From assembly GCA_016789845.1 (NCBI GenBank), contig JAEUQA010000086.1:124001-188000 (forward strand): a stretch of DNA of 64,000 nucleotides. The letters are read 5' to 3'. Below the pieces are notes generated by a model that had not been told where the DNA came from, did no database searches, and worked only from the letters and a program-made list of their open reading frames with translations. Made by a program: the position numbers and the translations under genes. Shown here piece after piece: positions 17,758-26,938 of this stretch; position 1 is the stretch's first letter; every line of letters starts with the position of its first letter. The stretch is from Chromatiales bacterium (GTDB lineage: Bacteria > Pseudomonadota > Gammaproteobacteria > Steroidobacterales > GCA-2729495).

Positions 17758-19164
17758 ATGAGCGGCAAGTCACTCTTCCAGAAAGTCTGGGACGACCACA
17801 TCGTGGTGCCCGAGTCCGCCGATACGCCTGCGGTGCTCTACATCGACCTTCACCTCACGCACGAGGTGACCTCACCCGAGGCATTTTCGGTGCTGCGCTC
17901 GAGGGGACTCAAGGTTCGCCGGCCGGACCTTACACTGGCGACCCTCGATCATTCGACGCCGACAGTTCCCGTCGCGTCACTCAAGGATCTCGATATCGTC
18001 TCCGAGCCGGCGGCGGCTGCGCAGATCCGGGTGATGATCGAGAACTGCCGGGAATACGGCATCGAGTTGCTGGGCTTCGAGAGCGACTCGCGGGGCATCG
18101 TCCATATCATTGGACCTGAGCTCGGCATCACCCAGCCGGGCAAGACCATCGTCTGCGGCGACAGCCACACCAGCACTCACGGCGCGTTCGGCGCGCTGGC
18201 CTTCGGCATTGGCACGACCGAAGTCGGTCACGTACTCGCCTCCCAGTGCCTGCTGCAGCGGCGCCCGAAAACCCTCGCGATCACAGTCGACGGCAAGCTC
18301 GGTGCGGGCGTGACGGCCAAGGACATCATCCTCGCCATCATCGGCAGGATCGGGGTCGATGGCGGCACCGGCCACGTCATCGAGTACCGGGGCAGCGCGA
18401 TTCGCGCCCTCGACATGGAGCAGCGCATGACCGTCTGCAACATGTCCATCGAAGCCGGTGCGCGCGCCGGCATGATCGCCCCCGACGACACGACCATCCA
18501 GTACCTCAAGAACCGGCCGATGGCGCCGAAGGGCGCTGCCTGGGACGCGGCGGTCGCCCGCTGGCGCCAGCTACCGTCCGATGCCGATGCCAGCTTTGAT
18601 CGCGAGATCACCATCGACTCCAGCACGATCACGCCGATGGTGACGTTCGGCACCAACCCCGGCATGGTGGTGCCGATTGCGGAGCCTGTCCCCGTCGCCA
18701 CCGACGCCAGCTTCCGCAAGGCCCTCACCTACATGGGGGTCACGGAGAACCGGCCCATGCTGGGCATGCCGGTCAACGTGGTCTTCATCGGCAGCTGCAC
18801 CAACGCCCGGCTCTCCGACCTGCGAGAGGCTGCGGGGATCCTCCGCGGGCGCAAGGTCGCACCGTCGGTACGGATGCTCGTGGTCCCGGGCTCCGAGCAG
18901 GTCAAGCGCGCCGCGGAGCGGGAGGGCCTGCACGAGATCTTCCTGGCTGCCGGCGCCGAGTGGCGGGAAGCCGGCTGTTCGATGTGCCTGGGGATGAACG
19001 GCGACGTCACGGCCCGCGGCGAGCTCTGCGTCAGCACCAGCAACAGGAACTTCGAGGGCCGCCAGGGCGTCGGGGCCCGGACGGTGCTCGCCAGCCCGCT
19101 GACGGCCGCGGCCTCGGCCATCGCGGGCACTATCGCCGACCCGCGGCCCCTGCTGGCTCATTGA
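17758..19164 (+). CDS. leuC: 3-isopropylmalate dehydratase large subunit
   Basis: The 468-residue aconitase-family protein holds a 4Fe-4S cluster and isomerises 2- to 3-isopropylmalate with Leu[22 protein letters not shown] is present at about 130-150 (shown here only as a motif position with its central DSHTSTHG), the first cluster cysteine is in FIGSCTNAR at about 347, and the other two are in CSMCLGMN at about 408. These are the expected three ligands. LeuD starts 11 bp after the stop. Confidence 0.97.
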   Translation: MSGKSLFQKVWDDHIVVPESADTPAVLYIDLHLTHEVTSPEAFSVLRSRGLKVRRPDLTLATLDHSTPTVPVASLKDLDIVSEPAAAAQIRVMIENCREYGIELLGFESDSRGIVHIIGPELGITQPGKTIVCGDSHTSTHGAFGALAFGIGTTEVGHVLASQCLLQRRPKTLAITVDGKLGAGVTAKDIILAIIGRIGVDGGTGHVIEYRGSAIRALDMEQRMTVCNMSIEAGARAGMIAPDDTTIQYLKNRPMAPKGAAWDAAVARWRQLPSDADASFDREITIDSSTITPMVTFGTNPGMVVPIAEPVPVATDASFRKALTYMGVTENRPMLGMPVNVVFIGSCTNARLSDLREAAGILRGRKVAPSVRMLVVPGSEQVKRAAEREGLHEIFLAAGAEWREAGCSMCLGMNGDVTARGELCVSTSNRNFEGRQGVGARTVLASPLTAAASAIAGTIADPRPLLAH

Positions 19165-19175
19165 GGAAACAGTTC

Positions 19176-19760
19176 ATGGACAAAGTCACCAGCGTGAAGT
19201 CGCGGACCGTGGTCATGCCCCAGTCCGACATCGACACGGACCAGATCGTTCCCGCGCGATTTCTCACCACGACGACCCGGAAGGGCCTCGGCAAGGCGCT
19301 CTTTGCAGACTGGCGTTATGACCGGGCCGGCAATCCGAGGCCGGAGTTCCTGCTCAATCGCCCGGAAGCCGCCGGATGCGGCGTCCTCGTGGCGGGCAAC
19401 AATTTCGGCTGCGGGTCCTCCCGGGAGCACGCACCATGGGCACTGCTGGATTTCGGCATCCGCGCGGTCATCAGCACGGAAATCGCCGACATCTTCCGGG
19501 GCAATTCCCTGAAGAACGGCCTCATTCCCGTCACTGTCGACAAGGCCACCCACGGATGGCTCGTGGAGAACCCGGGCGTAGAAGTGACCGTGGACGTGGA
19601 GGCGAGCAAGCTGCTTCTGCCGGATGGGCGCGCGGTCTCCTTTCCCATCGACGGTTTCTCGAAGTACTGCCTGCTCAACGGGGTCGACCAGCTCGGGTAT
19701 CTCCTCAACCAGGCGGATGCCATCAGCCGATTCGAAGACACGCGCCCGTGGAAGCCCTGA
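19176..19760 (+). CDS. leuD: 3-isopropylmalate dehydratase small subunit
   Basis: The 194-residue swivel-domain partner of LeuC has the family motifs [13 protein letters not shown] near residue 18, [15 protein letters not shown] at about 75-89, and SLKNGLIPV at about 111. The ATG at 19176 follows TTGAGGA by 7 nt, just after the leuC stop. Its stop codon lies inside the start of leuB (13-nt overlap), which indicates translational coupling. Confidence 0.97.
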   Translation: MDKVTSVKSRTVVMPQSDIDTDQIVPARFLTTTTRKGLGKALFADWRYDRAGNPRPEFLLNRPEAAGCGVLVAGNNFGCGSSREHAPWALLDFGIRAVISTEIADIFRGNSLKNGLIPVTVDKATHGWLVENPGVEVTVDVEASKLLLPDGRAVSFPIDGFSKYCLLNGVDQLGYLLNQADAISRFEDTRPWKP

Positions 19761-20815
19761 TCGGCGTCCTGGCCGGGGACGGCATCGGCCCGGAAGTCAC
19801 GGCCGAGGCTGTGCGCGTGCTCGAGGCGGTCGCCGCCCGGTACGGGCACCGGTTCGACTTTCGCGCGGGCCTGATCGGCGGGGCTGCCATCGACGCAACC
19901 GGTTCGGCATTCCCGCCCGGCACGCGCCTGCTCTGTGCCGAAGCCCACGCGGTGCTGCTGGGCGCCGTCGGCGGCCCCCGGTGGAGCAGCCCGGACGCGC
20001 CGGTACGTCCGGAACAGGGGTTGCTCGACATGCGCGCCGCCATGGGGGTGTACGCCAACCTCCGGCCGGTGGTGACCCACCCGGCGCTTTACGCCTCATC
20101 ACCCCTGAGGGAGGCCCGGTTGGCCGGCGTCGATATCCTTGTAATACGGGAACTTACGGGTGGTATCTATTTCGGGCGCAAGGAGCGGACCGCCGACTCG
20201 GCAACGGACGTCTGCACGTACTCCCGGGCGGAGATCGAACGGGTGCTGCGCATGGCCGGCCGCCTCGCCCTGCAGAGGCGACGGAAAATCACGTCCATCG
20301 ACAAGGCCAACGTCCTGGATACGTCCCGCCTCTGGCGCGCCATTGCCGGCGAACTGCTCCCCCGGGAGTTCCCGCAGGTCCAGGTCGAACACCTGCTGGT
20401 GGACGCCGCAGCCATGCACCTGCTGTCCCGGGCAGCCGATTTCGACGTACTGGTCACCGAGAACATGTTCGGGGACATCCTCACGGACGAGGCCTCGATG
20501 CTCACCGGTTCGCTGGGCATGCTGCCCTCGGCCGCGCTTGGGGATGGCCTCCGCGGCCTCTACGAGCCCATTCACGGCTCCGCACCGGACATCGCCGGTA
20601 TGGCGAAGGCCAACCCCTGCGGCGCGATCCTGAGCGCGGCCATGCTGCTCCGGCACTCCCTGGGCCTGGAACCCGAGGCGGAAGCCGTCGAAAAGGCCGT
20701 CTTCGAGGCCATCGAGGCGGGCCACCGCACGGCGGACATCGCCCTGCCCGGAGCCCGGCCGGTCAGCACCCACGCCATGGGCGACGCCGTGCTGCGCGGC
20801 CTCAAGCCCCACTAA
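19748..20815 (+). CDS. leuB: 3-isopropylmalate dehydrogenase
   Basis: The 355-residue NAD-dependent dehydrogenase oxidises and decarboxylates 3-isopropylmalate to the precursor of leucine. It has [19 protein letters not shown] at the N-terminus, ELTGGIYFG at about 138, the metal-site Asp segments around [10 protein letters not shown] and [13 protein letters not shown], and [21 protein letters not shown] at about 275. GTG at 19748 is the only start giving the normal N-terminus; it overlaps the end of leuD by 13 nt. It is the last leu gene before the TrpR-like/his block. Confidence 0.96.
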   Translation: MEALIGVLAGDGIGPEVTAEAVRVLEAVAARYGHRFDFRAGLIGGAAIDATGSAFPPGTRLLCAEAHAVLLGAVGGPRWSSPDAPVRPEQGLLDMRAAMGVYANLRPVVTHPALYASSPLREARLAGVDILVIRELTGGIYFGRKERTADSATDVCTYSRAEIERVLRMAGRLALQRRRKITSIDKANVLDTSRLWRAIAGELLPREFPQVQVEHLLVDAAAMHLLSRAADFDVLVTENMFGDILTDEASMLTGSLGMLPSAALGDGLRGLYEPIHGSAPDIAGMAKANPCGAILSAAMLLRHSLGLEPEAEAVEKAVFEAIEAGHRTADIALPGARPVSTHAMGDAVLRGLKPH

Positions 20816-20880
20816 CCGGTCCCAGAGGAGCTTTCCGGCCTGTCGTGCGCCTGCGCCAGGGTTGCGGCAGCCGGGGTTCA

Positions 20881-20908
20881 TGTATTAATGTACTAGTACG
20901 TTAATACA
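20881..20908. promoter_or_regulatory. 28-nt near-perfect palindrome, probable operator of the TrpR-like regulator
   Basis: The outer arms are TGTATTAA (20881-20888) and TTAATACA (20901-20908). The core is GTACTAGTAC (20890-20899), itself a palindrome. Thirteen of fourteen base pairs match; only T20889/G20900 does not. The core contains the CTAGT element familiar from E. coli TrpR operators. It sits 12 bp before the start of the TrpR-like gene, in an AT-rich patch, and overlaps possible -10 hexamers. It probably controls the regulator gene and the his operon behind it. Confidence 0.7.
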
Positions 20909-20919
20909 CTGGAGCGCAC

Positions 20920-21225
20920 TTGAAGGAGCACAGGATCCTCGCCCCGCGCGACGAACAGGCCGCGGAGCAGTCACTGTTCCGGGCGATCCTCGGCCTGCGA
21001 GACGCCGGGGAGGTCCGGGCCTTTTTCGTGGACCTCTGCACGCCCGCCGAGCTCCAGGCCCTGAAAGACCGATGGCTGGTCGCGGAGTTGCTTGACCGCG
21101 GCCTGCCCTATCGCCAGATCCACGACCGGACGGGGGTCAGCGTTACGACCATCGGCCGCGTGGCCCGTTACCTCAAGAGTGGAGCCGGTGGTTACAGCAA
21201 GGCGCTGGAACGCAGGCGAAAGTAG
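20920..21225 (+). CDS. TrpR-like (YerC/YecD family) repressor
   Basis: The 101-residue protein belongs to the TrpR superfamily. It is all-helical with the helix-turn-helix LPYRQIHDRTGVSVTTIGRVARYL at about 65-88. The TTG at 20920 with GGAG 5 nt upstream is the best start; no ATG gives this N-terminus. The gene is 6 bp from hisG, and relatives head his operons in some bacteria, so it is most likely a histidine-responsive regulator that binds the palindrome just upstream. It is not TrpR itself: no trp genes are near. The ligand is inferred, not seen. Confidence 0.88.
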   Translation: MKEHRILAPRDEQAAEQSLFRAILGLRDAGEVRAFFVDLCTPAELQALKDRWLVAELLDRGLPYRQIHDRTGVSVTTIGRVARYLKSGAGGYSKALERRRK

Positions 21226-21231
21226 GCTGAC

Positions 21232-22134
21232 ATGACCGACAAACCTGCCCGGATCAAGGTGGCTATCCAGAAGTCCGGACGGCTCACCGAGCAATCCCTG
21301 GATCTCCTCCAGCGCTGTGGCCTCAAGTACACGAAGGGCCCGGACCAGCTCATCGCCTTTGGCGAGAACATGCCCGTGGACGTTCTCCTCGTCCGTGACG
21401 ACGACATTCCCGGCCTGGTTCGCGACGACGTCTGCGACCTCGGCATCGCTGGCCTGAACATCGTCGAGGAAAAGCGCCTGCATTTCCTCCAGCAGGAGCC
21501 CATCGAGCCCTTCCGCATCCTCCGCTCGCTCGACTACGGTCACTGCAGGCTCGCTTTTGCCTACCCGGACGGCAGTCCCCTGCGCAACGTCGCCAGCCTC
21601 GAGGGCCGGCGGATCGCCACCAGCTACCCCTCGATCGTGCGGGATTACCTCCGGCGGCAGAATGTGACCGCGACCGTCGTGGAGTTCTCCGGCGCGGTCG
21701 AGATCGCCCCGAGCCTTGGTCGCGCGGATGCGATCTGCGACCTGGTATCCACCGGGGCCACGCTGATTGCCAACAAGCTCCGGGAGGGCGAGACCATCCT
21801 CGAAAGCCACGCCGTGCTGCTGCAGACCCCGGTTCAGGTCCCGCCGGAAAAGGCGGAGTGGATCGGCAAGCTGTTACAGCGCGTCGAGGGCGTAATGCAG
21901 GTCCGGGAGAGCAAGTACATCATGATGCACGCGCCCAAGGCCGCCCTCGCCCAGATCGCGGCCCTGCTGCCGGGCTCGGAGGCGCCTACGGTACTCCCGC
22001 TCGATGGCCGCGACGATCGCGTTGCCGTGCACGTGGTGTGTCGCGAGAACGTCTTCTGGGAAACCCTGGAGAGCCTCAAGGCTGCCGGCGCGACGTCCGT
22101 GCTGGTGATGCCCGTGGAAAAGATGCTCGCATGA
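21232..22134 (+). CDS. hisG: ATP phosphoribosyltransferase, long form
   Basis: The 300-residue enzyme joins ATP and PRPP in the first step of histidine synthesis. Its N-terminus KVAIQKSGRLTEQSLDLLQ, the DLGIAGLNIVEEK segment, and the PRPP-binding region with DLVSTGATLIANKLREGE at about 165-182 are typical. The length and the C-terminal ~75 residues (VHVVCRENVFWETLESLKAAGATSVLVMP region) mark the long, hexameric form with its own ACT-like histidine-inhibition domain, so no HisZ is required. The stop overlaps hisD as ATGA. Confidence 0.97.
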   Translation: MTDKPARIKVAIQKSGRLTEQSLDLLQRCGLKYTKGPDQLIAFGENMPVDVLLVRDDDIPGLVRDDVCDLGIAGLNIVEEKRLHFLQQEPIEPFRILRSLDYGHCRLAFAYPDGSPLRNVASLEGRRIATSYPSIVRDYLRRQNVTATVVEFSGAVEIAPSLGRADAICDLVSTGATLIANKLREGETILESHAVLLQTPVQVPPEKAEWIGKLLQRVEGVMQVRESKYIMMHAPKAALAQIAALLPGSEAPTVLPLDGRDDRVAVHVVCRENVFWETLESLKAAGATSVLVMPVEKMLA

Positions 22135-23447
22135 TGCGTCTCCGCCGCTACGACTGGTCGGCAGTGGATGCGGCGGGCCGCCGGGAGGCGCTCCTGCGTC
22201 CCGCCGTTACCCAGAATCCCGACCTGGAAGCGACGGTTCGCCGCATCGTCGCCACGGTCCGGCGCGAGGGCGATGCCGCACTCCTGCGGCTGGCCAGGGA
22301 ACTGGACCGTGCAGAGTTGTCAGACCTTCGCGTTTCGGAACAGGAGGCCCGGGCCGCGGAGGCCGCGCTGCCGCCAGAGGCGCGGTCAGCGATTGACGCC
22401 GCCATCGCCAACGTCCGCCGCTTCCACGACGCCCAGGCGTCGCCTCCCCTGCGCGTGGAGACTGCTCCCGGCGTGGTATGCGTGCGGGTCAGCAAGGCGC
22501 TGGAATCGGTTGGCCTCTATGTGCCGGCCGGCAGTGCGCCATTGCCGTCCACGGCGGTCATGCTGGGCGTGCCGTCGGCCATTGCCGGGTGTCGCACCCG
22601 CGTGCTCTGCACTCCGCCCCGGCCGGACGGCCTGGCCGACCCCGCCGTCGTTGTCGCCGCACGCGCCTGTGGCATTCGCGAGATTTTCAAGGTTGGGGGC
22701 GCCCAGGCCATAGCCGCCATGGCCTACGGCACGGCGTCCGTGCCGAAGGTCGTGAAGATTTTTGGCCCCGGGAATGCCTGGGTGACGGCGGCGAAGACCC
22801 TCGTGGCCGCTGACCCCGCGGGCGCCGCGCTGGACATGCCGGCAGGCCCTTCGGAGGTCATGGTCGTCGCGGACGGGCGGGCTGACCCACGGTTCGTGGC
22901 CATGGACCTCCTGTCCCAGGCTGAACACGGCCCTGATTCCCACGTCGTCCTCGTCACTCCCGATCCGGGACTGCTGGCCAGGGTCGAGGCCGAGATCGAG
23001 AGCGCCCTGGGCTCCCTCAGCCGGAGAGCCATCATTGAACAGGCCTTGCGGCACGGTGTTGCCCTGGTCGTGACCGGACTGGACGAGGCCGTCGCTGTCG
23101 CCAATGCGTACGCGCCGGAGCACCTGATCGTGCAGGTGGCCGACCCGCGCGGGTTCGCCGCCGGCATAACCACCGCCGGGTCAGTGTTCCTCGGCAGGTG
23201 GACGCCGGAGTCGGTGGGCGACTACTGCAGCGGCACCAATCACGTCCTGCCGACCTACGGCTATGCACGCGCGTACAGCGGCCTGTCGGTCCAGGATTTC
23301 CAGCGCCGCATGACCGTGCAGGAGGTCACGCTGACCGGGCTGCGGGGTCTCGCCCCCACCGTGCAGGCCCTGGCGGGTCTCGAGGGCCTGGATGCCCATG
23401 CCCAGGCCGTCACGGTGCGCCTGAAGGCGGCGGATACACGCCCATGA
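22131..23447 (+). CDS. hisD: Histidinol dehydrogenase
   Basis: The 438-residue zinc enzyme performs the last two oxidations, histidinol to histidine, with NAD. Motifs are GLYVPAGSAPLPSTAVMLGVP (about 125-145, quoted by position), FGPGNAWVTAAKTLV at about 210, DMPAGPSEVMVVAD at about 240, SQAEHGPDSHVVLVT with a zinc-ligand His at about 265, and the C-terminal GTNHVLPTYGYARAYSGLS. The ATG at 22131 overlaps the hisG stop by 4 nt; a second ATG is at 22134. The length is normal. Confidence 0.97.
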   Translation: MMRLRRYDWSAVDAAGRREALLRPAVTQNPDLEATVRRIVATVRREGDAALLRLARELDRAELSDLRVSEQEARAAEAALPPEARSAIDAAIANVRRFHDAQASPPLRVETAPGVVCVRVSKALESVGLYVPAGSAPLPSTAVMLGVPSAIAGCRTRVLCTPPRPDGLADPAVVVAARACGIREIFKVGGAQAIAAMAYGTASVPKVVKIFGPGNAWVTAAKTLVAADPAGAALDMPAGPSEVMVVADGRADPRFVAMDLLSQAEHGPDSHVVLVTPDPGLLARVEAEIESALGSLSRRAIIEQALRHGVALVVTGLDEAVAVANAYAPEHLIVQVADPRGFAAGITTAGSVFLGRWTPESVGDYCSGTNHVLPTYGYARAYSGLSVQDFQRRMTVQEVTLTGLRGLAPTVQALAGLEGLDAHAQAVTVRLKAADTRP

Positions 23448-24502
23448 CCGGTGCCGTCGAACTCCTGCGCCCGGACATCCGCGAGCTCCGCCCCTACCAG
23501 GCGGCGGACTACGTGGGTGGCTTCATCAGGCTGAACGCCAATGAGACGCCCTGGCGCCCGCCCGGCGACGAGAGCCGTGACGGTCTCAATCGCTATCCTG
23601 ACCCGCGCCCTGCGGAGCTTGCGGCGCGGCTCACGGACTTCTACGGCCTGCAGCCCGGCCAGCTGCTGGTAACCCGGGGCTCCAGCGAAGGCATCGACGT
23701 CCTGGTCCGGGCCTTCTGCCGCGCGGGCCAGGACAACGTGCTCATCTGCCCGCCAACCTTTGGCATGTACGAGGTCTACGCCCGGATCCAGGGCGCCGGC
23801 CTCCAGCAGGTGCCACTCGACCGGGCCACGGGCTACAGCCTGCCGGTGGAAGCCATCCTTCGCGCCTGGCTTCCCGCCACCAAGCTGGTGTTCGTCTGCT
23901 CACCGAACAACCCCACCGGCAACCGCTTTGCCGATGGGGACGTCCGGCGCCTGTGCGCCGGTCTCACGGGCCGGGGCGTCGTGATTCTCGACGCCGCCTA
24001 CCAGGAGTTCGCCGGCGAGGATCCCATGCGGGAGCTCCTCGCGGCCCACGACAACCTGGTGGTTCTACGCACCCTGTCCAAGGCGCTCAGCCTGGCCGGC
24101 GTCCGGTGCGGTGCCCTGATCGGCCGGAGCGACCTCGTAGAGCTGCTCGGCCGCGTCCTGCCTCCCTACTGCTTCCCGACCACGAGCCAGGATGCGGTAC
24201 TGCGCCTGCTGACCCCCGAGGCACGGCAGGAACTGGCGCGGCGGCGTGGCCTGATCCTGGCTGAACGGGAACGCCTGATGGCCGCACTGCCCCACGTTCC
24301 CGGGATCGACCGGGTATGGCCCAGCGCCGCGAACTTCATTCTCGTGGAATCACGGGAGGCACCGGCAGTTGTCGCACGCGCCCGGGCGGCCGGCATCCTG
24401 CTCCGGGATTTCAGCCGGGATCCCCTGTTGCCCGGCGGTATCCGGATCACCATCGGTTCGGCGGAAGAAAACGACAAGCTCCTGGAGGCGCTGAGGACCT
24501 GA
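23444..24502 (+). CDS. hisC: Histidinol-phosphate aminotransferase
   Basis: The 352-residue fold-type I PLP enzyme converts imidazole-acetol phosphate to histidinol phosphate. It has IRLNANETPWRPP near residue 24, RGSSEGIDVLVRAFC at about 78, SPNNPTGNRF at about 150, and the PLP-lysine segment LRTLSKALSLAGVRCG at about 208. Starts and stops overlap those of hisD and hisB. A second, divergent paralogue is present at 57.4-58.6 kb; this copy is the histidine-pathway one by position. Confidence 0.96.
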   Translation: MTGAVELLRPDIRELRPYQAADYVGGFIRLNANETPWRPPGDESRDGLNRYPDPRPAELAARLTDFYGLQPGQLLVTRGSSEGIDVLVRAFCRAGQDNVLICPPTFGMYEVYARIQGAGLQQVPLDRATGYSLPVEAILRAWLPATKLVFVCSPNNPTGNRFADGDVRRLCAGLTGRGVVILDAAYQEFAGEDPMRELLAAHDNLVVLRTLSKALSLAGVRCGALIGRSDLVELLGRVLPPYCFPTTSQDAVLRLLTPEARQELARRRGLILAERERLMAALPHVPGIDRVWPSAANFILVESREAPAVVARARAAGILLRDFSRDPLLPGGIRITIGSAEENDKLLEALRT

Positions 24503-25575
24503 TGGCAAGCACCCGCAAGATCGCCTTTCTCGACAGGGATGGCTGCCTCATCGTCGAGCCCCCCGACGAGCAGGTGGACCGCCTCGACAAGGTTGCGCTC
24601 GTCCCGGGCGTGATTCCCGCCCTCCTCCGCATCCGGGATGCCGGCTACGAGTTCGTGATGGTGACGAACCAGGATGGGCGGGGCACCCCCGCGTTTCCCG
24701 AAGCCGCCTTCCAGGAGGTCCAGGATTTCGTCCTCGGCCTCTTCGCGTCCCAGGGCATCAGTTTCAGCCGGGTCTTCGTGTGTCCGCACCGGCCAGAGGA
24801 CGCCTGCACATGCCGCAAGCCTAACCCTGGCCACCTGGGTGATTTCCTCGCTACGGTGAACCTCGATCGCGAGGCCAGCTTCGTGGCGGGCGACCGCAGT
24901 ACCGACCTCGAGTTTGCCCGCAACATCGGTGTGCGGGGCTTTCAGGTCGAGCCGCAGGATCCGGCATCCTGGGCCAGGATCGCCCACGCCGTGGTCGACC
25001 GCCCCCGCACCGCCACGGTCCTCCGCCAGACCCGCGAAACCCGGATCTCGGTCAGCGTCGACCTGGATGCCGAGCAGCCGGTCAGCATCAGCACGGGCAT
25101 TGGCTTCTTCGACCACATGCTGGATCAGGTGGCGAAGCACGGCGGTTTCGCGCTCACGCTGTCCTGCGTCGGCGATCTGCAGGTGGACGAGCACCACACC
25201 GTGGAGGATGTCGCCCTGGCCCTCGGCGAGGCCCTCAGGACGGCGCTGGGCGACAAGCGCGGGATCGGCCGCTTTGGCTTCCTGCTGCCCATGGACGAGA
25301 CGGAGGCGCGGATCAGCCTGGACCTGTCCGGCCGCCCCTACCTCGTCTTTGACGGGACGTTTTCCCGGCCTGAAGTAGGCCAGCTGCCCACGGAGCTCGT
25401 TCCGCATTTCTTCCGGTCGGTGGCCGACAGCCTGGGCGCGAATCTGCACATAGCCGTGCACGGGGAAAACACCCACCACATGGTGGAGGCCTGCTTCAAG
25501 GGCTTCGGACGCACCCTGCGGCAGGCCCTGGCAAGGTCAGGGACGTCCCTGCCAAGTACCAAGGGCACCCTGTGA
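24502..25575 (+). CDS. hisB: Bifunctional histidinol-phosphatase / imidazoleglycerol-phosphate dehydratase
   Basis: The 357-residue protein fuses two steps of the pathway, as in enterobacteria and Xanthomonas. The N-terminal HAD phosphatase has the nucleophile motif FLDRDGCLIVEPP (about 9-21), the CPHRPEDACTCRKPNPG zinc loop at about 95-110, and AGDRSTDLEFA. The C-terminal dehydratase (about 168-357) has GFFDHMLDQVAKHG, DEHHTVEDVALALGEAL and ENTHHMVEACFKGFGRTL, with the manganese-binding histidines. It overlaps hisC by 1 nt and hisH by 4 nt. Confidence 0.97.
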   Translation: MASTRKIAFLDRDGCLIVEPPDEQVDRLDKVALVPGVIPALLRIRDAGYEFVMVTNQDGRGTPAFPEAAFQEVQDFVLGLFASQGISFSRVFVCPHRPEDACTCRKPNPGHLGDFLATVNLDREASFVAGDRSTDLEFARNIGVRGFQVEPQDPASWARIAHAVVDRPRTATVLRQTRETRISVSVDLDAEQPVSISTGIGFFDHMLDQVAKHGGFALTLSCVGDLQVDEHHTVEDVALALGEALRTALGDKRGIGRFGFLLPMDETEARISLDLSGRPYLVFDGTFSRPEVGQLPTELVPHFFRSVADSLGANLHIAVHGENTHHMVEACFKGFGRTLRQALARSGTSLPSTKGTL

Positions 25576-26195
25576 ACCAGGGCACTGCCGGATCTGGTCC
25601 AGGCAAGGTCGCCATCATCGATGGTGGCGGTGCGAACATCGCGTCGCTGCGCTTTGCGCTGGCCCGTCTGGGGGTGGAAGGCGAGCTCACCGCCAATCCC
25701 GATGCCATCCGGACCGCCTCCCACGTCATCCTGCCAGGCGTCGGCGCCGCGCGCGCCGCCATGGGCCGCCTGCGGCAGACGGGTCTGGACGAATTGATTC
25801 CCCGCCTGACCCAGCCCGTGCTCGGCATCTGCCTCGGCCTGCAGCTGCTCTTCGAGAAGTCCGAGGAAGACGACACGGACTGCCTCCGCATCCTCAGGGG
25901 CATCGTCCGGCGCTTCGACCCTGCGCCCGGCCGCCCGGTGCCTCACATGGGCTGGAACCAGGTGGTCGCGACCCACAGCAGCCCGTTGCTTGCCGGCGTG
26001 CCCGACGGCAGCTACTTCTACTTCGTGCACAGCTACGCAGCCGAAATTGGTACAGCGACCGTCGGCCAGGCTGTGTATGGCTGGCCGTTCTCGGCCGTTG
26101 TGGAGTCGGGCAATTTCGTGGCCACCCAGTTTCACCCGGAGCGCTCTGGCCCTCTCGGCGCACGGGTGCTCGACAATTTCCTGAGGCGCTATTGA
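25572..26195 (+). CDS. hisH: Imidazole glycerol phosphate synthase, glutaminase subunit
   Basis: The 207-residue class I glutamine amidotransferase supplies ammonia to HisF. The nucleophile cysteine is in LGICLGLQLLFE at about residue 86, and the His-x-Glu of the triad is in ATQFHPERSGPLG at about 186. The GTG at 25572 overlaps the hisB stop; the 5' region shows tight coupling as in the rest of the operon. The usual N-terminal VAIIDGGGANIASL follows a short extra segment. Confidence 0.95.
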   Translation: MNQGTAGSGPGKVAIIDGGGANIASLRFALARLGVEGELTANPDAIRTASHVILPGVGAARAAMGRLRQTGLDELIPRLTQPVLGICLGLQLLFEKSEEDDTDCLRILRGIVRRFDPAPGRPVPHMGWNQVVATHSSPLLAGVPDGSYFYFVHSYAAEIGTATVGQAVYGWPFSAVVESGNFVATQFHPERSGPLGARVLDNFLRRY

Positions 26196-26197
26196 AC

Positions 26198-26938
26198 ATG
26201 GAAGTCATCCCGGCCATTGACCTGCTCGACGGGCAGTGCGTCCGGCTCTACCAGGGCGACTTCTCGCGGGTGACCGTGTACAGCGCCGATCCCGTGGAAC
26301 TGGCCCGGCGGTATAGCGACGCGGGCCTCAACCGGCTGCACGTGGTCGATCTCGACGGCGCCAGGACCGGCAGTCCGCAGAACATGGGGCTGATCAGCAA
26401 CCTGGTCAGCCAGGCAGGCGTCGCCGTCCAGGCAGGCGGCGGCCTCCGTGACCTGGACAGGGCGCTGGCACTGCGCGCAGCCGGCGCCGAGCGGGTCGTC
26501 GTCGGGTCGGTCGCCGCCGAACAGCCGGAGGTTGCCCTGGCATGGCTGGACCAGCTTGGACCGGAACACCTGGTCCTTGCCTTCGATGTACGGGTTCCGG
26601 CGGGTGCGGACCCGCTCGTCCTCACCCGGGGCTGGGTAAAGGACAGCGGCGGCAACCTCTGGGACCTGTTCGAACGCTTCTGTGCGCGGGGTGCCCGGCA
26701 CTTCCTGTGCACCGACATTGCCCGGGACGGCACACTGGCCGGGCCGAACCTGGACCTCTACCGGGAGTGCGCACGGCGCTTCCCGCAGGCGGCGGTCATT
26801 GCCTCGGGCGGCGTGGGCTCACTGGAAGACCTGCGGCAACTGGCGACCACGGGGGCCGCCGCGGTGGTTACCGGGAAGGCCCTGCTCGACGGCCGCCTCA
26901 CCCTCGAGGAGATCGGGTCATTCTCGCGCGCCGCATAA
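26198..26938 (+). CDS. hisA: Phosphoribosylformimino-AICAR ribotide isomerase
   Basis: The 246-residue TIM barrel opens the ribose ring of Pro[24 protein letters not shown] has the catalytic Asp at residue 8 and the typical N-terminus, and [21 protein letters not shown] sequence at about 165 carries the second Asp. The ATG at 26198 matches the family start; a TTG at 26192, overlapping the hisH stop, has a better Shine-Dalgarno distance (GAGG 6 nt upstream) and would add two residues. Its 3' end holds the ribosome-binding site and start of hisF. Confidence 0.95.
   Translation: MEVIPAIDLLDGQCVRLYQGDFSRVTVYSADPVELARRYSDAGLNRLHVVDLDGARTGSPQNMGLISNLVSQAGVAVQAGGGLRDLDRALALRAAGAERVVVGSVAAEQPEVALAWLDQLGPEHLVLAFDVRVPAGADPLVLTRGWVKDSGGNLWDLFERFCARGARHFLCTDIARDGTLAGPNLDLYRECARRFPQAAVIASGGVGSLEDLRQLATTGAAAVVTGKALLDGRLTLEEIGSFSRAA
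26906..26922 (+). promoter_or_regulatory. Ribosome-binding site and apparent AUU start codon of hisF
   Basis: GAGGAG at 26906-26911 is a strong Shine-Dalgarno, and 8 nt later ATT (26920-26922) begins the codons for [M][11 protein letters not shown], exactly where HisF proteins start. No ATG, GTG, TTG or CTG lies in this frame near the expected start; the next in-frame GTG is inside the QVVKG segment, past the catalytic Asp. Confidence 0.75.

Noticed and set aside
24316..24502. An upstream extension of hisB to 24316
   Set aside because: It would overlap hisC by over 180 nt and adds sequence unlike the HAD N-terminus; ATG 24502 fits exactly.
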